Shown piece after piece: positions 62,340 through 64,000 of a stretch of 64,000 bases of DNA (position 1 is the first letter of the stretch; each line of letters opens with the position of its first letter). The stretch spans positions 1 through 64,000 of the forward strand of contig CAMHCS010000016.1 in assembly GCA_946183785.1 (NCBI GenBank), read 5' to 3'. The notes under the pieces were generated by a model. That model saw nothing but the letters and a program-made list of their open reading frames with translations, had not been told where the DNA came from and ran no database searches. The DNA comes from an uncultured Selenomonadales bacterium. Its GTDB lineage: Bacteria > Bacillota > Negativicutes > Selenomonadales > Selenomonadaceae. The translations under genes were made by a program, and so were the position numbers.

Positions 62340-62744
62340 TCAGTCGTCTTCCTCTTCCTCTAGTTCTTCGTGGAACTTCATTTCGGGCATTAATGCGTCT
62401 AGCCATTCGATGAACTGCTTCCAGTTAGGCGGGTAGGCGTTCGAGCCGTATATGCGCCTCGTTTTCTTCCCGTCCTCGCGATAGGCCAGTTCCCACTGTG
62501 TCCCGTCGCAAGCGGTCTGCGCATATTCGTCGCTCCATGAATTTACAGCGAGGGCGTCCCACTTGGCTAGCCAAGCCATGTCCTTCACAGGAAGCCGCTT
62601 CCCTTCGTACTGGTCGAAGTCCCCGATATGGTTGAAATTCATGGAGAGGATTTCGTATTTGGCGCTGTGCTTGTATATCCAGAGCCGTACCTCGTCGGAG
62701 CCGCCAAAGAAGCCACCGATCTTGAACCGCATAAATTTAAGCAT
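62340..62744 (-). CDS. Conserved-looking hypothetical protein
   Basis: A 134-residue acidic protein, start MLKFMRFKIGGFFGGSDEVRLW in the frame (quoted MLKFMRFKIGG). DGTQWELAYREDGK and RRIYGSNAYPPNWKQF are distinctive, and it ends in an acidic run. I believe similar small proteins occur in Firmicute mobile elements but cannot name a family. ATG 62744 follows GAGGTGGA. A complete TTGGCTAGCCAA palindrome lies inside it. Confidence 0.65.
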   Translation of the reverse strand: MLKFMRFKIGGFFGGSDEVRLWIYKHSAKYEILSMNFNHIGDFDQYEGKRLPVKDMAWLAKWDALAVNSWSDEYAQTACDGTQWELAYREDGKKTRRIYGSNAYPPNWKQFIEWLDALMPEMKFHEELEEEEDD

Positions 62745-62843
62745 TCCGTCCACCTCGCTTTGCACTACATTATAGCTTCGCCGAAGAGGATTTTCAATCG
62801 TGGCGTCGAATCATAATGCAGGGAAGTGGTTCAAGTGGCTCTC

Positions 62844-62996
62844 ATGATTCAGATTATCGTATTTCTATTTTTAATCGCGATCGCGGTGCTTTACTTCTCC
62901 ATTATCGTGAAAATGATTGCCGAGCTTCTCTTTGCCTTTTTGCGTGGCTTTGTGTGGTGTTACGACAAAATACTATCCTTGTTCGGGAGTAGATAG
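62844..62996 (+). CDS. 50-residue membrane protein
   Basis: A 50-codon frame (MIQIIVFLFLIAIAVLYFSI at the start). One long hydrophobic helix covers residues 2-22 and a second amphipathic hydrophobic stretch residues 26-40, with a short basic tail. Such peptides are seen as type I toxins or small membrane regulators; no antisense RNA was recognised. The ribosome site is weak, and a terminator follows at 63058-63088. Confidence 0.5.
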   Translation: MIQIIVFLFLIAIAVLYFSIIVKMIAELLFAFLRGFVWCYDKILSLFGSR

Positions 62997-63019
62997 ACAG
63001 TAGATATATGATAATATAT

Positions 63020-63052
63020 CCCGCCCTTGCGTTGCGATGGCGCGATGGCGGA
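63020..63052. repeat. Island inverted repeat, copy 9
   Basis: CCCGCCCTTGCG and CGCGATGGCGG pair around TTGCGATGG, the same loop as the copy at 57750. Confidence 0.55.
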
Positions 63053-63057
63053 GTATG

Positions 63058-63090
63058 AAAAAGCCGGGGCGTTACAGCCTCGGCTTTTGT
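63058..63090 (+). terminator. Terminator after the 50-residue gene
   Basis: AAAAAGCCG pairs with CGGCTTTT across a 13-base loop. Confidence 0.7.
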
Positions 63091-63099
63091 TTCATCAAA

Positions 63100-63169
63100 A
63101 AACCGCTCAATGGTTGCAGTCCGCCGGGGTCCAATTCCCCATGGAGGCAACCTATCGAGCGGCTTTTTA
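63100..63169. ncRNA. Nested-stem RNA or complex terminator
   Basis: Three nested stems, CCGCTC/GAGCGG, GGTTGC/GCAACC and GGGG/CCCC, end in T-runs on both strands. It could be a terminator for the convergent gene at 63536 or a short RNA. The middle stem is more elaborate than a plain terminator. Confidence 0.4.
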
Positions 63170-63535
63170 GGATGTTCCCCTTCAAACCGCCGCCAAGTTT
63201 TTGAACTCCAAGCCGCACGGAGGGAACAACCTATTCACCCGACAACGCGGAGGAGGGCGGGCGTTCCACGTTTACTGCCGCCGGAACTCCTCCGACGGAG
63301 CGGATACATGAATAAGTCAGGTGCAATCGGCGAGGTTTGTACTCACTCCGACGCTACGCAAACCGAGCCTACGTTTAGTCGTCTCGATCTGGGTGCTGAC
63401 TTGAATTTTATTGTATCAAATATTAGTCGGAAAGGGAAGATAGAAACAAAAAAGGCGCTCCTCTCGTTCGTCTCCAGGTTATTGCCCCGGGCGTCGCGGA
63501 GCGTCAAGGGGCGATAGAGCGCCCTCGCCGCGCCA

Positions 63536-64000
63536 TTATTCCCACAAGCTATCGAAATGATAAGCGAAAGTGATAAGACCTTTGATGATTTCCAGATTGT
63601 ATTTCGATTCCTGCTCCATGATTTCATCCGGGGCGTTCGGCACCGCCAGCAACCATTTTCCGTTTTCGGAAAGTTGCCACGGTTCGATACCTTGCTCTTC
63701 CAGTTTTATGCATTCTTCCTCGAACCATTGTGCACGTGGGCTGTGCCGCTTACAGGAGGCAATTTCCTCAAACGAATAGAGCATTTTCCGCAGGTCGGCT
63801 TCCCATTCTTCTGTCGCCTGCGCAATCGCTTCTTTAGATGGGTTTTCCTTTTGGTCGTCCGGCAAGTACGATGTTGGAACCCGTCGGCGCTTCATGTTCA
63901 GAAATGTTCGAATGCCAGCGGCGTTGATTCTTGCCAGTTTGTAGAACAGACACCAACAATCCTTCGGCTTGAAATGTGGCTCCCCCTTAAGTTTCGCGAT
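63536..64000 (-). CDS. Partial gene running off the window, phage-type hypothetical
   Basis: The frame is open from its stop (63536-63538) through the window end; an internal ATG at 63895 is not the start, because 35 more protein-like codons precede it (for example HFKPKDCWCLFYKLARINAAG). At least 154 residues are visible. The end (LEIIKGLITFAYHFDSLWE) resembles small proteins common in Firmicute phages with an xGLxLFAxYFxxLWD ending. Function unknown. Confidence 0.65.
   Translation of the reverse strand: MAKLKGEPHFKPKDCWCLFYKLARINAAGIRTFLNMKRRRVPTSYLPDDQKENPSKEAIAQATEEWEADLRKMLYSFEEIASCKRHSPRAQWFEEECIKLEEQGIEPWQLSENGKWLLAVPNAPDEIMEQESKYNLEIIKGLITFAYHFDSLWE

Larger units (their letters stand above)
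62997..63535. other. Intergenic stretch with hairpins
   Basis: It contains an inverted repeat (63020-63052), a terminator (63058-63090) and a larger folded element (63100-63170). A 135-codon frame over the rest has no ribosome site and unlikely composition, so I do not call it. Confidence 0.55.

Noticed and set aside
63110-63517. A 135-codon frame near the window end
   Set aside because: It overlaps hairpin elements, lacks a ribosome site and has no protein-like pattern.
47512-64000. Cas genes, reverse transcriptase (retron or DGR) or relaxase in the island
   Set aside because: I looked through all island frames and recognised none.
1-64000. tRNA, rRNA or tmRNA genes
   Set aside because: No cloverleaf or rRNA-like sequence was recognised, including at the island edge where an integration site might be expected.

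Overview
The first 47 kb look like the chromosome of a diderm Firmicute of the class Negativicutes (Selenomonas-like). This is inferred from Firmicute-type genes (rapZ-yvcK-whiA, scpA-scpB, mutS2, tmcAL, a SCIFF peptide with its radical SAM maturase) found together with phosphatidylserine synthase/decarboxylase and tatA, in GC-rich DNA. Nothing in the window fixes the species.

Region 1 (1-2.9 kb) is a phosphorelay/c-di-GMP group: a double-receiver protein, a receiver-GGDEF protein and an Hpt protein. Region 2 (2.9-47.2 kb) is dense housekeeping sequence, nearly all on the minus strand: tatA, tmcAL, phospholipid synthesis (pssA, psd, plsC), a WecG/TagA glycosyltransferase, an overlapping mutS-mutL-methyltransferase block, an aroA-cmk-plsC-ispH-S1 block, a dacF-like carboxypeptidase, dnaE, the lower-glycolysis run gap-pgk-tpiA-gpmI, SCIFF genes, rapZ-yvcK-whiA, mutS2, a U32 protein, trpS-scpA-scpB, and an oxalate/formate-family transporter behind a likely ZTP riboswitch. 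Two copies of a 168-bp fold-back element lie in opposite orientation at 3-170 and 47344-47511.

Region 3 (47.5-64 kb) is an accessory island with long non-coding stretches and its own repeated words (GCGAGAGCG, TTGGCTAGCCAA). It carries a prepilin fused to a phage tail-fibre-like tip, two short CRISPR-like arrays without cas genes, a tyrosine recombinase, about 3 kb of iterated non-coding DNA with iteron-like repeats and small-RNA candidates, a six-gene operon of small unknown proteins, and a BcgI-like two-gene restriction-modification system followed by small unknown genes. The last gene runs off the window.

The most unusual observation is in the arrays. One spacer is a diverged, mostly synonymous copy of part of the neighbouring recombinase gene. 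A second spacer is nearly identical to a non-coding site 1.9 kb away. This would fit a mini-array carried by a mobile element and aimed at related elements, but that function is inference.
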